Shown: positions 45,286-56,801 of the stretch, piece by piece
Position numbering within the stretch: the stretch's first letter is position 1
Layout: each line of letters opens with the position of its first letter
Origin: Craterostigma plantagineum
Lineage: Eukaryota; Streptophyta; Magnoliopsida; Lamiales; Linderniaceae
Length of the DNA: 64,000 nt
Reading direction: 5' to 3'
Assembly: GCA_027422505.1 (NCBI GenBank)
Contig: JAPQWV010000017.1
Coordinates: 18,973,501 to 19,037,500 of the forward strand
The notes under the pieces: model-generated
What the model saw: the letters and a program-made list of their open reading frames with translations, nothing else
Databases searched by the model: none
Told to the model about the DNA's origin: nothing
Translations under genes and position numbers: made by a program

Positions 45286-45850
45286 CCACCTCTCCCACTC
45301 GTCGGCCGTCGTCCTACCCCCGTCCTCACAGAGAATGGGGAGCTCCCGCTCCATTTTGTTTTTGTTTATTTTTTGATATTTTAGATATTGAAGTTGATTT
45401 TTTTATTTCTTTGCAGATGCTTCCCTTCCGTAGTTTGACACCACCACCTCTTTCGTCGTTCTTCGCCGCAGCCGTTTGTTGCCACCGTCGTTGTTGTCTG
45501 CCACCATGGCCGACGCGCTGTCAAGCTAAAAATCTGGTGCGCGGGTTGATCTCAAGTTGACCTTGTCTCCCACTGTGGAGTTTGTCGTCTCCTTTTGGGA
45601 GTTATTTGTCCCTCATTGTAGGGTGTCCCGTCCACGTTGTAGGGTGTTTCCTGCCAGAGATCTAGAACTTAAAGATAGTAGTCTGAAGAACATTGTCATT
45701 ACCGCAGATGGGGATTATTAGCCATGGTCGTGGAGTTTTAATATGAGTTTGTAGAATTTGTTATGTTTAGCATAGTCCAGTCTTTAGATTCTTATCTTTT
45801 GGTGGTTCTTTTGGTTGTTTGTCTTAAAGACAATGGTTTTGGTCCAAACT
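45286..45850. other. Intergenic, possible old retroelement 3' end
   Basis: No recognised protein. It contains repeated GTAGGGTGT words (45620-45645). The sequence continues past the solo LTR as TATTTTGGATCAG (48814 on), so the LTR interrupted one older unit. Confidence 0.4.
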
Positions 45851-48808
45851 TGTAATACCCGGTGTCCGTTAGTAAGCTGGCCAATAAATTTGCATGCATA
45901 TTATGTGTCTATATGACTGCATATTAAGTATTTATTTAATTTTGTGTTGACATGATATCTAACATTATTTGTAAGTTTGATATGGAGCTTGAGGAATTTT
46001 GAAACAAGTGAGAAATTTTGAAAAGAGAATTTTGAAACATTATAAGTTCGAAACTTAGGGACTTTTTGGATTTTCGAAACTTTATGATGTGGCAGTGAGT
46101 TTCGAAATATAAGTTGAAGGAAGTTGGAAACCTTAGGAAATTGGTGTATTTAGAAATTTAGGTGGAGAATTTCGAAACCATGGGAGAATTTCGAAATTAG
46201 GATGTAGTTTCGAAATTTCTTAGTGTAGATCAAGAATCTCGAAACAAATGAATAAGAGAAGTTCAAACTAGTTGTTAAGGAGAATGTCGAAACTTAGGTG
46301 ATGCATTTTGAAATTTTATGAGAGAAGCTCGAAATCTAGGAGTAGTTCAAAATATGGTTCGAAATTGATTTTGAAATTTTAGAATAGATCTCGAAATTCT
46401 TTTATAGGGAATAATTAATACAAGTCATGAAATACTAATATTTGGTTTGTGCTGGTATTAGGTAAGGATTATAATTCTTTAGAAATTAATACACGATAAG
46501 TATGAGAGGATAAAAATCCAAACTTTCAAAAGCTAAAGACAAAATATAAAGCAATTTAAGATTTAAGTAATAACAATAATTGGAAACTTTATGATAAGAA
46601 CATAGAAAGAAAGGAGTCATTAGACGAAAAGAACAAGTTTAGGAAGGAGGCGAAGAACACAACTCGTAACCATAACGCAACTTGGATTTGGTAAGGGTTC
46701 TTCTTATATTCGTATACTTCTAATTAGGTTTTGGCTTATCTAAGAGTTATTAAGTATTAAAATCACGTAAGCTTATGTTCTTTAGGGTGTTTGATTTTTG
46801 AAAAGGAAGAACATCATTTAGAGTTAGATGATATTTATCTGTTCTTGATAAATCATGTTTTGATTGAAAGTTTTAACAAGCTCGAAATTTAAATTGTGTT
46901 TTGTAAGGTTTTGAAAGTTAGGTTTTGAGAAAGAAAGGACTTCGAGATAATAGCGTGAGTTAGAGAGTTTCGAAATTGGAGTAGGATTAGTATTTAAGAA
47001 TGTCGAAATGAAGATTGAAATGGAATCTCGAGATGAAGTTTGTGGAGTTCGAAATTTTGAGAAATTCGAAATGAAGAATATGAAATAGAGATATTAGGAT
47101 TTCGAAGTTTGTTTCGAAATTTTTATGAATCTCGAAGAAGATTTCGAAATTCTTATGAGGATATCGAAATGTTTGTGTGAGGTGGTTTCGAAATTTATAA
47201 GAATTTCGACATGGGATCTAGAGATTGGTCTTGAGGAATTTCGAAACAAGATCTCGATATGGGTCTTGTGAAGTTGAGGATCTCGAATAGGATTTCGAAA
47301 TGCTTATGTGTTGTTTCGAGTTTTATGAATTTTGAAAGAAAATTCCGAGGAGGATGTCGAAATATTTATGTGAAGTAGTTTTGAAGTTTTTATGTATGTA
47401 AGAAGGTTTCGAAGAGAATGTCGAGATGAGTGAGAAATGAGCTTCGAAATTATTAAGAATCTCGACACAAGATTTCGAAATGAGTTGTGTAAAGTTCGAC
47501 ATCTATCAAGATTTCGAAATTAAATCTTTAAACATATCAATTTCGAGATTAGGTGTGGATGGTAAATAGTATTTACTCAATGGTTGAAGTTCGAAATATT
47601 TTTACAATTTGGTAATGTATTAGGAATTTTGGAATTTCGAAATTTATGAAAAGCGAAATTAGGATTTTCAAACTATGAAAATTTTGAAACTAGTTAAGTT
47701 CAAAACAAATTTTGAAAACCCTAATTATATAAATTAGATTAACCTGTACTAATCTTATAATGTTTCTATATTTAAGGTTCGAGGGTTAGGCGACTTACAG
47801 TACAATAAGCTAAGTAGCTAAGGATATCAGGTAAGTGGGAATTTCACTTACAACACATAATTGATTTATGTGTGTTATATTACGTGACTAATTGCTTTGA
47901 TGAATACGTGGTATGTGAATTATCTGTTACATGCGACTGCTTGGAAATTATTATTATTATTTGTCGCATTATTCATGTAGCATGATCTTGTGCACGCACG
48001 AATTATATTGAGTATTTTGAGGGATGAGCGTGCATTGTATTACTCGAGATGAAAACGAGTGATATTTGATGTAGATATGTGAGTATAGCTACTTCTACAA
48101 AGGCACCATGACGGGATGTAAACCGTCGAATGTATTTACCTAAATTATTTAGGTAATGGGAAGGCACATGGTATAAACCAGAGTGCCAGGAAAAGTGGCC
48201 AGATAGAGGGGCGACCTGGTGAATGATAAAACTGGAGATAAACCATAGTTTTATCCTAGCCAGAGTGTGCCACTATCGTATTTTTATCCGTAAAGGATTT
48301 GAGCTCATAATATGATGGTGCGGTTAGTAAGTAGCAAAGGGCTCTGATAAAATTAAGAAAGGAATGAGTATGATGTGGGGTTAGGAGTATTAGAAAGCAT
48401 TGGCGCGGATGCCTTTGCTATTTTAGCACGTGCATACATGCATATTTCCCCTTACTGAGCTTTGTAGCTCACCCATGTTTTTGTGTGTTGTAGACGTAGC
48501 GAACACGGTATGTGAACGCTTAGATGGTGAGGCTGGTACTTCTGGAACTTCCGGTGACTTTTGAGGGTGGTGTGTACATGGATGCGACATGTGGGGCAGT
48601 GTTATGTTTAATTACAGTGTGTGTTTTTGTAAAATATGAATGTATTGTATGTAAGACTTGAAAAATGTTTGTAATGTAAAATAGCAGTGTATGGTTAGTT
48701 ATGTAAAACGAAAAATTTTATCAGCATTTTCATATGTAATATGTAGTATATGTTCTTTAGTCACGTAAATTAGCGTAAGAAAATAGTAGTAGATGGCGGG
48801 GCGTCACA
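45851..48808 (+). mobile_element. Chromovirus-like solo LTR B (2.96 kb)
   Basis: Begins TGTAATACCCGGTGTCCG and ends GGCGGGGCGTCACA, flanked by AAACT at 45846-45850 and 48809-48813. There is no internal region or second LTR. It shares with solo LTR A the stretch around ACCTGGTGAATGA...AGATAAACC, the donor-like stem-loop (47831-47851) and the module GGTGACTTTTGAGGGTGG. About 1.7 kb (46000-47690) is dominated by TTCGAAA/TTTCGAA words. Confidence 0.92.
46000..47690. repeat. TTCGAA-rich array inside solo LTR B
   Basis: Dozens of TTTCGAA, TTCGAAA or near variants (CTCGAAA, GTCGAAA) are spaced irregularly a few tens of bases apart. The text is not a simple tandem repeat: the words between differ. 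A smaller set of the same words lies at 39790-40135 in solo LTR A. Confidence 0.8.
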
Positions 48809-48813
48809 AAACT

Positions 48814-49880
48814 TATTTTGGATCAGAAACTTTTTGCGAGTGTCCTTATCCTTATATGGGGTGTTTGTTCCCTACTGGACTTGATACCAGAGGGACTCTG
48901 TTGGCTATTTTGCAAGTTATCTTAATCTTGTGGAATGTAAAGCTATTGAAAAAAATTGCATGTGCTACTATCTAAAATACATAAAATAAATCTTTGAATA
49001 TTGGATTAATAATTTAATTTCAAGTTTCTAGTATTTTAATGACAAATTATAATTAAAATGATTTTGTGGTGTCATGTTTAATATAATAATGTTTAAAGTA
49101 ATAAAAATAATTTTAATTGTGTCATTAATGGCAAAATGGTAGTTAACATGAAATTGACATGCCAAATAGCAGTTACCATGTGGCGCTCTCCATAAAATTG
49201 ATAGACTAGTATCGTTCGCACACTCGACTGTGTGTGGCTAAATTTATAATAGGAACTTATATCTATACTCTTATATTAATTGTCAGGGCCTTATAAGAAC
49301 TGTCGTGATTTAGTGTATCAAGTAGCCAATCATAATTTTTGTCAATTAATAATTATTGAAAACACTTAAGTTAATAAACACCCACTATTTGTTATTAGTA
49401 TAATAATATACTATCTATTATTAGTATAATAATAATAAAAAAATATTTTTAGTACACATTAAATTTAAAACTAATTTTAGTTTTAATGAATTGATTACAT
49501 ACAAAATTTCTACATAAAAATAGTTATAGCACATATTTTTCTATATATATTATTGCATGTGCAAATAGTACTAGTAATAAGTTAATTTTAATAGGTAAAT
49601 TATAATATAAAGTTTAATTATATGTTATTTTTTAAAGTATACAAAATGATATTAGGGGATATCTTGGGATAAATTTAATTTAATGGTAGAATAGTTGGTT
49701 GATACCCAACAATTTGAGAACAGTTAATATAAGCTATCTCCCTTAATAAATAACGATAATATATAACATTGAAATTAAAAATTGTTTGGATATTCTTTTT
49801 ATTAAGTAATCTATTTTATTTGGGGAAAAAGGAAAAGAGAGGGGTTTTTCTATGAAAAATGCAAGAGCGCATCTTCTCCG
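48814..49880. other. Intergenic upstream of the PPR gene
   Basis: AT-rich, with a short frame at 48793-48975 crossing the LTR border (not a gene). No clear TATA box; TAATATATAACATTG near 49757 is the nearest AT-rich candidate. ACTAGTATCG...GCACACTCGACTGTGTG at about 49206 is another trace of the AT-rich MITE-like family. Confidence 0.4.
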
Positions 49881-51542
49881 ATGCTCTTCACCTCCGTCTT
49901 GGGGCAGTCATCATCCATAGCTATATTGCCGTTCTTAAGAGCTTGCAAGACTATCTTCAATGTCAACCAAGTCCACGCACAGATTATACGCAGAGGCTAT
50001 GAACAGGACCATTTCATAACCACGCAATTCATTTCCATGAGCGCAGCGTTGAAGCCCAACGATCTAGCATACCCGAGGAGCGTGTTCGAAAGAGTTGTGA
50101 ATCCCAACATTTATCTGTGGAATGTCGCGATCAAAGCCCATTGCGACGGCTGTTGTTTGAGCGATTGCTTCGTGCTCTTTAACAGAATGAGAGGAGTGAG
50201 TAATCTGAGGCCGGACGCGTACACGTTCACTTCGCTGATTAAGGTTTGTTGCAGCTCGGTTGATTTGAAGCGAGGGCGGATTGGTCATGGGCTGAGCTTG
50301 AAGTGTGGGATTGACGGCGATGTGTTCGTGGGTTCGAGCTTGGTTGATTTTTACGGCAAGTGCGGTGAGGTTTTTTGCGCGGGTAAGGTGTTCGATGGAA
50401 TGCCTGTTAGGAATGAAATCACTTGGACGGCCATGATGGTGGCGTACCTGAGTTGTGGAAATTTCGAAGCTGGGAAATTGGTGTTCGATAAAATGCCAAA
50501 GAGGACCGAGGGGACATGGAACGCCATGATCAAAGGGTTGGTTAAGCACGGCGATCTGAAAGGCGCCAGAAACTTGTTCGATGAAATGCCAAACAGGAGC
50601 GAAGTCTCCTACACCACCTTGATCGATGGGTATGCCAAGGCTGGCGACATGGAAGCTGCGAGGATGCTGTTCGACGAACTCCCAAACAAAGACCTCTTCG
50701 CCTGGTCAGCTCTAATCTCAGGCTACGTACAGAATGGCAAGCCCGGCGAAGCCCTTCAATCTTTCAGCGAAATGTGTCAAACGGGCTTCAAGCCCGATGA
50801 ATTCGTGATGGTGAGCTTGATGTCAGCTTGTTCCCAGCTGGGCTCGTTCGAGCTAGCCAAATGGATCGAGTCTTCCAACGAACCCTTCGACCTGAAAAGG
50901 GCTCACGTTGCTGCTGCCCTTATAGACATGAACGCAAAGTGCGGCAACATGGAGCGAGCAAGCTACCTGTTCGACAAAATGCCTCAAAGGGACATGATTT
51001 CTTACTGCTCAATGATGCAAGGCTTGTGCATCCATGGACAAGGTGACAAGGCCGTCCAACTGTTCGACAAAATGATAGAAGAAGGCATAAGGCCCGACAA
51101 AGTGGCATTCACGGTAGTCTTAAACGCATGCTGCCAAGCTGGCCTCGTCGACGATGGATGCCATTATTTCGACCTAATGATCAATAAATATAAAATCAGT
51201 CCATCTCAAGATCACTACGCTTGTATGATCAACCTTCTTGGCAAGGCGGGGAGGGTCAAAGCTGCCTACGAGCTTATCGGGTCCATGCCCGAGGAGTTCC
51301 ATGGTGGTGCTTGGGGTGCGCTGTTGGGCGCCTGTAGGCTTCATTGTGAGCTAGAATTAGGGGAGGAAGTGGCTCGTAGGCTCTTTGAGATCGAGCCATT
51401 GAGTGGTGGTAATTACGTGCTATTGTCTAACATATATGCCGAGGCTAATAGGTGGGCGAATGTGTATCGTTTGAGGGAGCAAATGCGTGAGAGGGGCGTT
51501 CGAAAGATCCCAGGCTGTAGTTTTCTTGAGTTAGCTAGTTGA
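49881..51542 (+). CDS. Pentatricopeptide repeat protein, PLS class with E domain
   Basis: Intronless, 553 residues, the usual plant PPR structure. Repeats run from about residue 30 to 475. Typical motifs are NEITWTAMMVAYLSCGNFEA, RTEGTWNAMIKGLVKHGDLK, SEVSYTTLIDGYAKAGDMEA, DLFAWSALISGYVQNGKPGE and DKVAFTVVLNACCQAGLVDD. From about 475, GGAWGALLGACRLHCELELG and GGNYVLLSNIYAEANRW followed by GVRKIPGCSFLEL form the E domain; no DYW domain follows. Such proteins bind organellar RNA, one repeat per base, and many E-type members recruit a deaminase for C-to-U editing in mitochondria or plastids. The N-terminus (MLFTSVLGQSSSIAILPFL) could be a weak targeting sequence. It resembles Arabidopsis At5g37570, from memory and not checked. 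Antisense frames are shadows. Confidence 0.94.
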   Translation: MLFTSVLGQSSSIAILPFLRACKTIFNVNQVHAQIIRRGYEQDHFITTQFISMSAALKPNDLAYPRSVFERVVNPNIYLWNVAIKAHCDGCCLSDCFVLFNRMRGVSNLRPDAYTFTSLIKVCCSSVDLKRGRIGHGLSLKCGIDGDVFVGSSLVDFYGKCGEVFCAGKVFDGMPVRNEITWTAMMVAYLSCGNFEAGKLVFDKMPKRTEGTWNAMIKGLVKHGDLKGARNLFDEMPNRSEVSYTTLIDGYAKAGDMEAARMLFDELPNKDLFAWSALISGYVQNGKPGEALQSFSEMCQTGFKPDEFVMVSLMSACSQLGSFELAKWIESSNEPFDLKRAHVAAALIDMNAKCGNMERASYLFDKMPQRDMISYCSMMQGLCIHGQGDKAVQLFDKMIEEGIRPDKVAFTVVLNACCQAGLVDDGCHYFDLMINKYKISPSQDHYACMINLLGKAGRVKAAYELIGSMPEEFHGGAWGALLGACRLHCELELGEEVARRLFEIEPLSGGNYVLLSNIYAEANRWANVYRLREQMRERGVRKIPGCSFLELAS

Positions 51543-53030
51543 GATCTGATGCCTAAAGTATTATGACCATTTTGGCTCGGGCTTGGCTCAGCTGCACCAT
51601 AAACTCAAGGAGAACTTTTAGCCCTTTGATCGAAGAAGTTTTGCTTGTAGCCTCGAGTTAACAGAGCGAGGAGGACAAATGAGTTGAACGTTTGATGTCT
51701 GGTAATGTTTGAGATCATTCATTGGAATGAAAATGTGGTTGGGAAGAGTTGTCCTCTGTTAAGGATAGAGGTGATACATTGATAAACTGAAATAAATTTG
51801 GAGCTGCGAATTTCTGTTTTGGATATTGTTCTGAAAACGAGTCTTTTTTTTTTTTTTTTTATGAAGAAGCTTTTCAAGTTCTTATTCTACGTCGAAGCTG
51901 AAGCTGATTTAGCTTTGTCATAATCCTTTTGCTGATGCTGTAATGCTTTTGGACATCGAATCGAAGTTGGGTTGTAACAGTTTTGAAGGTTTTGTTGTAT
52001 ACTTTTTATATGATTGTCAACTTAAAACAGTTTAGGCATCGATGCAGCGTTTCTTCATCCTCGTAATATCCATATGCCAAATGATTTAGTTTCTTTCTTT
52101 TTTTGCAAACTAGGCTTGATGTTGAAGTATATATTTACAACTTTCAATCAAACTACGTTTTCTTGAATTTTTCGTGTAAAGCCCCAAGACCCTTATGATC
52201 TAAGAATTATAATTTTCTCTGATCTCTTTCTCTCTCTCTCTCTCGTGTGTATAATGTAATGATCAAGAAATTAAGTGTCAGCGTCAAGTTTACGGATCCC
52301 AAAGCCGTGTCAGTCACTCAAAGTAATGTCAAAGGTAATGCTATTGCGTAGATCAACCATATCAACAACTAATTCTATTGTATATTACATTGGTTATCAA
52401 CTAAATATATAAAATAATTGTTTATAAAAATATGATTATTGACGATCCCATCAAAGCTTCCAATAATTCCACATCGACTTCCAAGACTCATCCAATCCAA
52501 CCGACCAAAACAACAGCAAAATCAAAATAGTTCGAGTATCCAAAGCATGCACACCCTCAAGAAATTAGAAAAAAAAAATCACGTTTTATTAATGTTATAA
52601 TTGACTCTTATTACCGGGTAAAACCTAGTTGTAATCAAGGTACAATATAGTTATATCTTGTGATTTTCCCAATTTACTTTGAAGCCTTGATTAATTACCA
52701 CTGGCCAAAACTATTATTATGATTGTTGTGTATGATCCATTCATTATTTGCTTGTTTTTTACATGATCGACGAGGGTGTGTATGTAATTCACATCTGAGT
52801 TCTCGTCTGATGAATAATATCAGGAAAAATAAAATAAAAGGGATTAATTCCTAATTGAGTCTTAACACCATGAACTAGGAAGACAAAGCAAAACAAAGAG
52901 ATTTCATTTCACGTGTAAGAACTATACTCTATATGCATCGACGATATAGCTAAGCCACGTCTGTTAACACTTTCTCAATCAGGCCAGCAAAACCATATCC
53001 ATCATTCACATATATATAAATTTAAATAGT

Positions 53031-53036
<6 letters not shown>
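51543..53036. other. PPR 3' region and intergenic
   Basis: ACTGAAATAAATTTGG near 51788 is a plausible polyadenylation signal region. A T-run lies at 51845-51860. The rest, including a (TC)n tract near 52226-52243, shows no gene. Confidence 0.5.

Positions 53037-53082
<46 letters not shown>
53037..53082. repeat. (GA)23 microsatellite
   Basis: 46 bp of perfect GA repeats, 36 bp past the SMR stop codon, so probably in that gene's 3' UTR (as CT on the sense strand). A second, imperfect GA run at about 53532-53561 lies in the SMR 5' region. Confidence 0.95.
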
Positions 53083-53085
<3 letters not shown>

Positions 53086-53118
53086 ACAAAAGCCTTGATG
53101 GGAGCTTCTATCCTCGAT

Positions 53119-53436
53119 CTATCTAAGGCACTTTCTCTTACAAGCACCGCCGCCATTGTTGTTCGTAAGAAGTCTCTCTTCAATAACCCTAAAGAAAGAT
53201 TCGACTTCTTCTCTCTCCACGACGTCGAAGAACGAAAGCTTTCTCTTACACGATCTAATTGCTGGACTCTTTGGCTTCTTTGGAGCTTGTGGGCAAATCA
53301 GTGGCGTTGGAATCATATGTTTCCTGGACTTTGGCGTTACACACGAATTATCTTCTTCGTTTTCTTCTGCTATGTCTAAGGATGAAGGCTTCTTGGTGAT
53401 CAATGGAAGTGCCCTTAGCTCTAGATCTGCAGACAT
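53119..53436 (-). CDS. SIAMESE-RELATED (SMR) cyclin-dependent kinase inhibitor
   Basis: Intronless, 105 residues, beginning MSADLELRALPLITKKPS. Residues 32-56 carry the family motif (CVTPKSRKHMIPTPL, ICPQAPKKPK). IRSCKRKL (60-67) and REEVESFF (76-82) match the C-terminal region of the Arabidopsis SMR1/LGO type, and the end is basic (CKRKCLR). SMR proteins bind CDK-cyclin complexes in the nucleus, block mitosis and promote endoreduplication, for example in trichomes, sepals or under stress. The length is usual (80-130). Overlapping plus-strand frames at 53095-53485 are shadows. GA/CT tracts flank both sides. The exact subgroup is inferred from a few motifs. Confidence 0.88.
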   Translation of the reverse strand: MSADLELRALPLITKKPSSLDIAEENEEDNSCVTPKSRKHMIPTPLICPQAPKKPKSPAIRSCKRKLSFFDVVEREEVESFFRVIEERLLTNNNGGGACKRKCLR

Positions 53437-54224
53437 ATTGATAATTATTAGGGTTTTCTTCTCTATTTTCTCTCTTGCAAGATGATGATACGAAGAAGAT
53501 AAAATGAGGGATTTGCTTGTGTTGATATTATAGCTGAGAGAGAGATAGAGAGAGAGAGAGAGGCGTGCAATGGAAGGTAATCGATATGTGATTGAGTGGA
53601 GATGGTAAAAGGTGGTTGGTTAATTGTCTTTTCTTTATTCCTACAACAAGTGAACGGACTTTTCTAACATGTCTATGTCATGAAACTGATCTCTACAGCT
53701 TTCTTTTTAAGGTCATTCTTGAATTCAGAAAATCTTTGGCTTTTATATTTTGGTAATAAATTGATTTCTTATTCGTCACATGGGATTTGTTTGAGGGGGG
53801 GTCTTTGTAGAAATTTTGGTTCTTTTTAGCTTTGGATGCTTTGGGGAGCATTTAGTATACCATGATATTGTATTTCTATGATTTGGACTTTTTATGATGC
53901 TTTTATTAGCTTGCTCGGACCATCGGTTAGTGTTGGGAAATTATCTTAATTTCTTGCTAGAGTTTTCTTTTTTTAATTTTTTTTTTGTTTTAGTATTTGT
54001 AATTACATCTTAGCTAGTTAATGCTTTTTTTTTCTTCTGAATCAATAAAAACATGATGACCAATTGGCATTCGTATTCATTAAATAGGACAATTGGTGGC
54101 ATATAAGCATCATCATCAGTGGCAATAATTGATGAAAAGATAAAATAAGAAATTGTGTTTTTAAAATTAGTCAATATTAGTTCTCAATTGATAGGGTCAA
54201 CCGCCGAGCCACGTTACCCAAAAC
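53437..54224. other. SMR promoter region and intergenic
   Basis: On the minus strand the leader includes CT-rich text, with CTATAATATCAAC near 53530 as a weak TATA candidate. Nothing else recognised. Confidence 0.4.
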
Positions 54225-54510
54225 TAGTAATTTTTCGCACACCCTATGCGTGTGCATACATTTTAATATATTATATTGCTCTTAATATTTAGATTTATTA
54301 TTTTTTGTTGAATTGATGAAATATAATTTATACCTCTATAAAAGAAAATAATATTTAGGGGGTGTAATTATAATAAATAAATAATATAAAAGTAAATGAA
54401 ATTTATGTAAGTAAATAAAAAATAGAGGCTATAAATTACAAATAAATATGACGGACCAAATGTGGCAGTTTATAGCCACGTCACACCCTTTATATAATAT
54501 ATATAGTATA
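54225..54510. repeat. AT-rich MITE-like repeat
   Basis: Starts near AAACTAGTAATTTTTCGCAC with the palindromic GCACACCCTATGCGTGTGC, and ends with GTGGCAGTTTATAGCCAC, itself an inverted repeat, followed by ATATAATATATATAG. Parts recur at 34891-35164, 44340-44560 and about 49206. Borders and duplication not established. Confidence 0.5.
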
Positions 54511-56152
54511 GATAGTATAGATAAGAAGGTAATGATTTTGATTTCGGTAACAAATAGTCATTAACAAATTGTGATGTTTATTGTTAACTAATGATTTTTT
54601 GTAGTATTACTATTATATAACTAGAAGTAAAATGCCATTAATCCTTAGCCATAATTTTCGTTGTTTTTGGATGCTTTTATTAGGTTTTATTGGCATTTTG
54701 ACAAGACATAACTACTGAAGATGGCAATTAACAAAATATCCTAACTTCCTTCAACATTTATTTCGATTTATTCTCTTTGCTTTAGAATGTGTAGTACAAA
54801 CTGAATTTGAGAGCCATGCTTTATTCAAACAATATATATTAAATAGATATTTTATAAATAAACAAAATAGGCAACAATATGAGAATAACGTGCATGCCAA
54901 GACATAATTGGTGTTGCTGAATTTGAGGTTGTATGTATATATATAAATATAATTCACTTTTTGCCTTTTGGTATTTTTTGCCACCATGGCAACTGCAAGT
55001 TTAGAAGTTACGTTACATTGCAATACATACAGACAGGTAAAAAGGTAGTAAAAGTTTTATTAGTAAATAATAAATATGTGTGGAAAATGAAACGGGCACC
55101 CACCAATAAATGTCACACCAGCTCGATATAATGTCAATGCTTCAATTCTATTTTCCCCCCAAGTTTTAGCTTATTTTAGTTACCAAGCTAATTATTTAAA
55201 AACTATATTTGTAGTGATAATAGTCTGTATTATAATTTCCAAAATGAATTCCAAGGGAATTAAAAGGAACAAATGAAACTATCCCATGAGAATATATATA
55301 CTTTCGAGTGTTACATTTTTCTCGAAATATGATCATTCATGTCCAATGATTACTCTTTCCGCACAAATTGAGGGAGCATGTTTATCATTATTTTTTATCT
55401 CTGCTGTTACACATGAAGAAATTAATAATTTCATGTAATAATCAACTTACTGTCACGAATCATTAACGTCACTATGATATATACATAGATATATTATATG
55501 TAAGAGCGATAGAGAGGGAAGCATAGGATGCGCTTGCCCTCAACCACCAAATCTCAGTAACCAATTGCAAATATATATAATAGGATAAATGTTTTATCAT
55601 ATATTAACTATTAACGTGGGTTGGTCTTCTCTTACCAAATGCATAAAAAATGAATCTTTGCACGTGAACTGTCTATTCTCACAACCTCAAGAAAACATAG
55701 GATACCGGTCAACATTTTCCTTTGCAGCTATTTACTAACTTAAACAAGTATATATCCAATTTTAATTTTTGTTGGAATACTATTCGTTATATCCAACTTT
55801 AAATTTGGTATTATATAAATTGCGTAAAATCTCAACGTTTGCATAATGTGTGCAAATGTGATGTATGCATGTGTTGAAGAGAGAAAAGCGAGATTTGCCA
55901 CACAGCATATCATTGTTAATTTGCATTTTCTAGGAAAAATAAAGATAAACCATACGTTTTTATTACGATTTAAAATCATTTTAAGGAAAGTCTCTCTTTT
56001 ACTCATTGTTTTTTCTAAAATACTTTGTCACGGTGGATTTCCCATATAGCATTTTAGAACTAACTGTAGGTAAATATGATTTGATTTTACAAAATTGGCG
56101 TTATTATAGGTGATGTGGACTAAAGTAGATGGGCCTAAAAATAAAAAAACAC
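54511..56152. other. Intergenic, nothing recognised
   Basis: AT-rich. The frames at 54751-55023 and 55740-56049 contain microsatellite-like or biased residues and no known motif. Confidence 0.45.
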
Positions 56153-56783
56153 TGATAGGGGTGACCTATTCAACATTCCTCTTGACCTGACGACCTACAA
56201 GGTACAGAGTAGGAGGTCGAGTATGAAGGAGGCAATGACCAGGTACGAGGTCCCACCAGAGGCAATGTACGAAGCTGATATTTGGAAGAGCTACGGAAAT
56301 ATCCCAGGAAGCTACAGAGCTATCCGAAAGGACCAGAAGAAGGGCACGGAAGAGCTAAGGAAGCGTCCAGGAGACCTTACGAATGAGGACAGTATGAAAC
56401 CCTAGACGCATGAATAGTATAAATAAGTGGCTCTTATCCATTGTAGATCATCTTCCACACGCCCCACACACACTAACACACCAAGAACACACACACATAC
56501 CCTCTCTCCCTCTCTTTATCTTCTCTTTACTGTTTAGAGCTTAGAATCACTTGTAAATATGAGAGAAGGCGAGCTTGAGTGTATAATCTTCCTCCATTAA
56601 TAGTGAATATTCTCCGGCGGCCCGTGGACGTAGGATTCGCCCGAATCCGAACCACGTAAATCATCGTCTCTTTACTTTTCCGTCTCGTTCTTCTTACATT
56701 CAACCACGATTTCATCCGAACCGACCCTCACCGTTATTTCCCGGACCATAAATCTTGTTGATCGGGGTCGTAACCCCGTATCA
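56153..56783 (+). repeat. 5' LTR of LARD-like element
   Basis: Contains AGTATAAATAAGTGG (about 56417) as a TATA box, a CACACAC-rich transcript start region, and the U5 hairpin module at 56624-56659. A 60-codon frame (56223-56405, MKEAMTRYEVPPEAM) persists in both LTRs but only as shared DNA. Confidence 0.9.
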
Positions 56784-56785
56784 AA

Positions 56786-56801
56786 TGGCATCGTCTGTGG
56801 A
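56786..56801 (+). promoter_or_regulatory. Primer binding site of LARD-like element
   Basis: TGGCATCGTCTGTGGA, two bases after the LTR. It resembles the TGGCGCCGTCTGTGGGA sites of plant Tat-type Gypsy elements. The tRNA is not assigned. Confidence 0.65.

Noticed and set aside
45135..45560. 141-aa Ser/Pro-rich ORF
   Set aside because: It crosses the right end and target duplication of the hAT MITE and has no known motif.
50064..50549. 161-aa minus-strand ORF
   Set aside because: Antisense shadow of the PPR coding region.
53095..53485. Plus-strand ORFs of 94 and 109 aa
   Set aside because: Antisense shadows of the SMR gene; the minus-strand frame carries the recognisable family motifs.
56223..56405. 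60-aa ORF repeated in both LARD LTRs (also in 62903-63256)
   Set aside because: Conserved only because the LTRs are duplicates. Substitutions between copies do not favour silent positions by eye, and it has no known motif.
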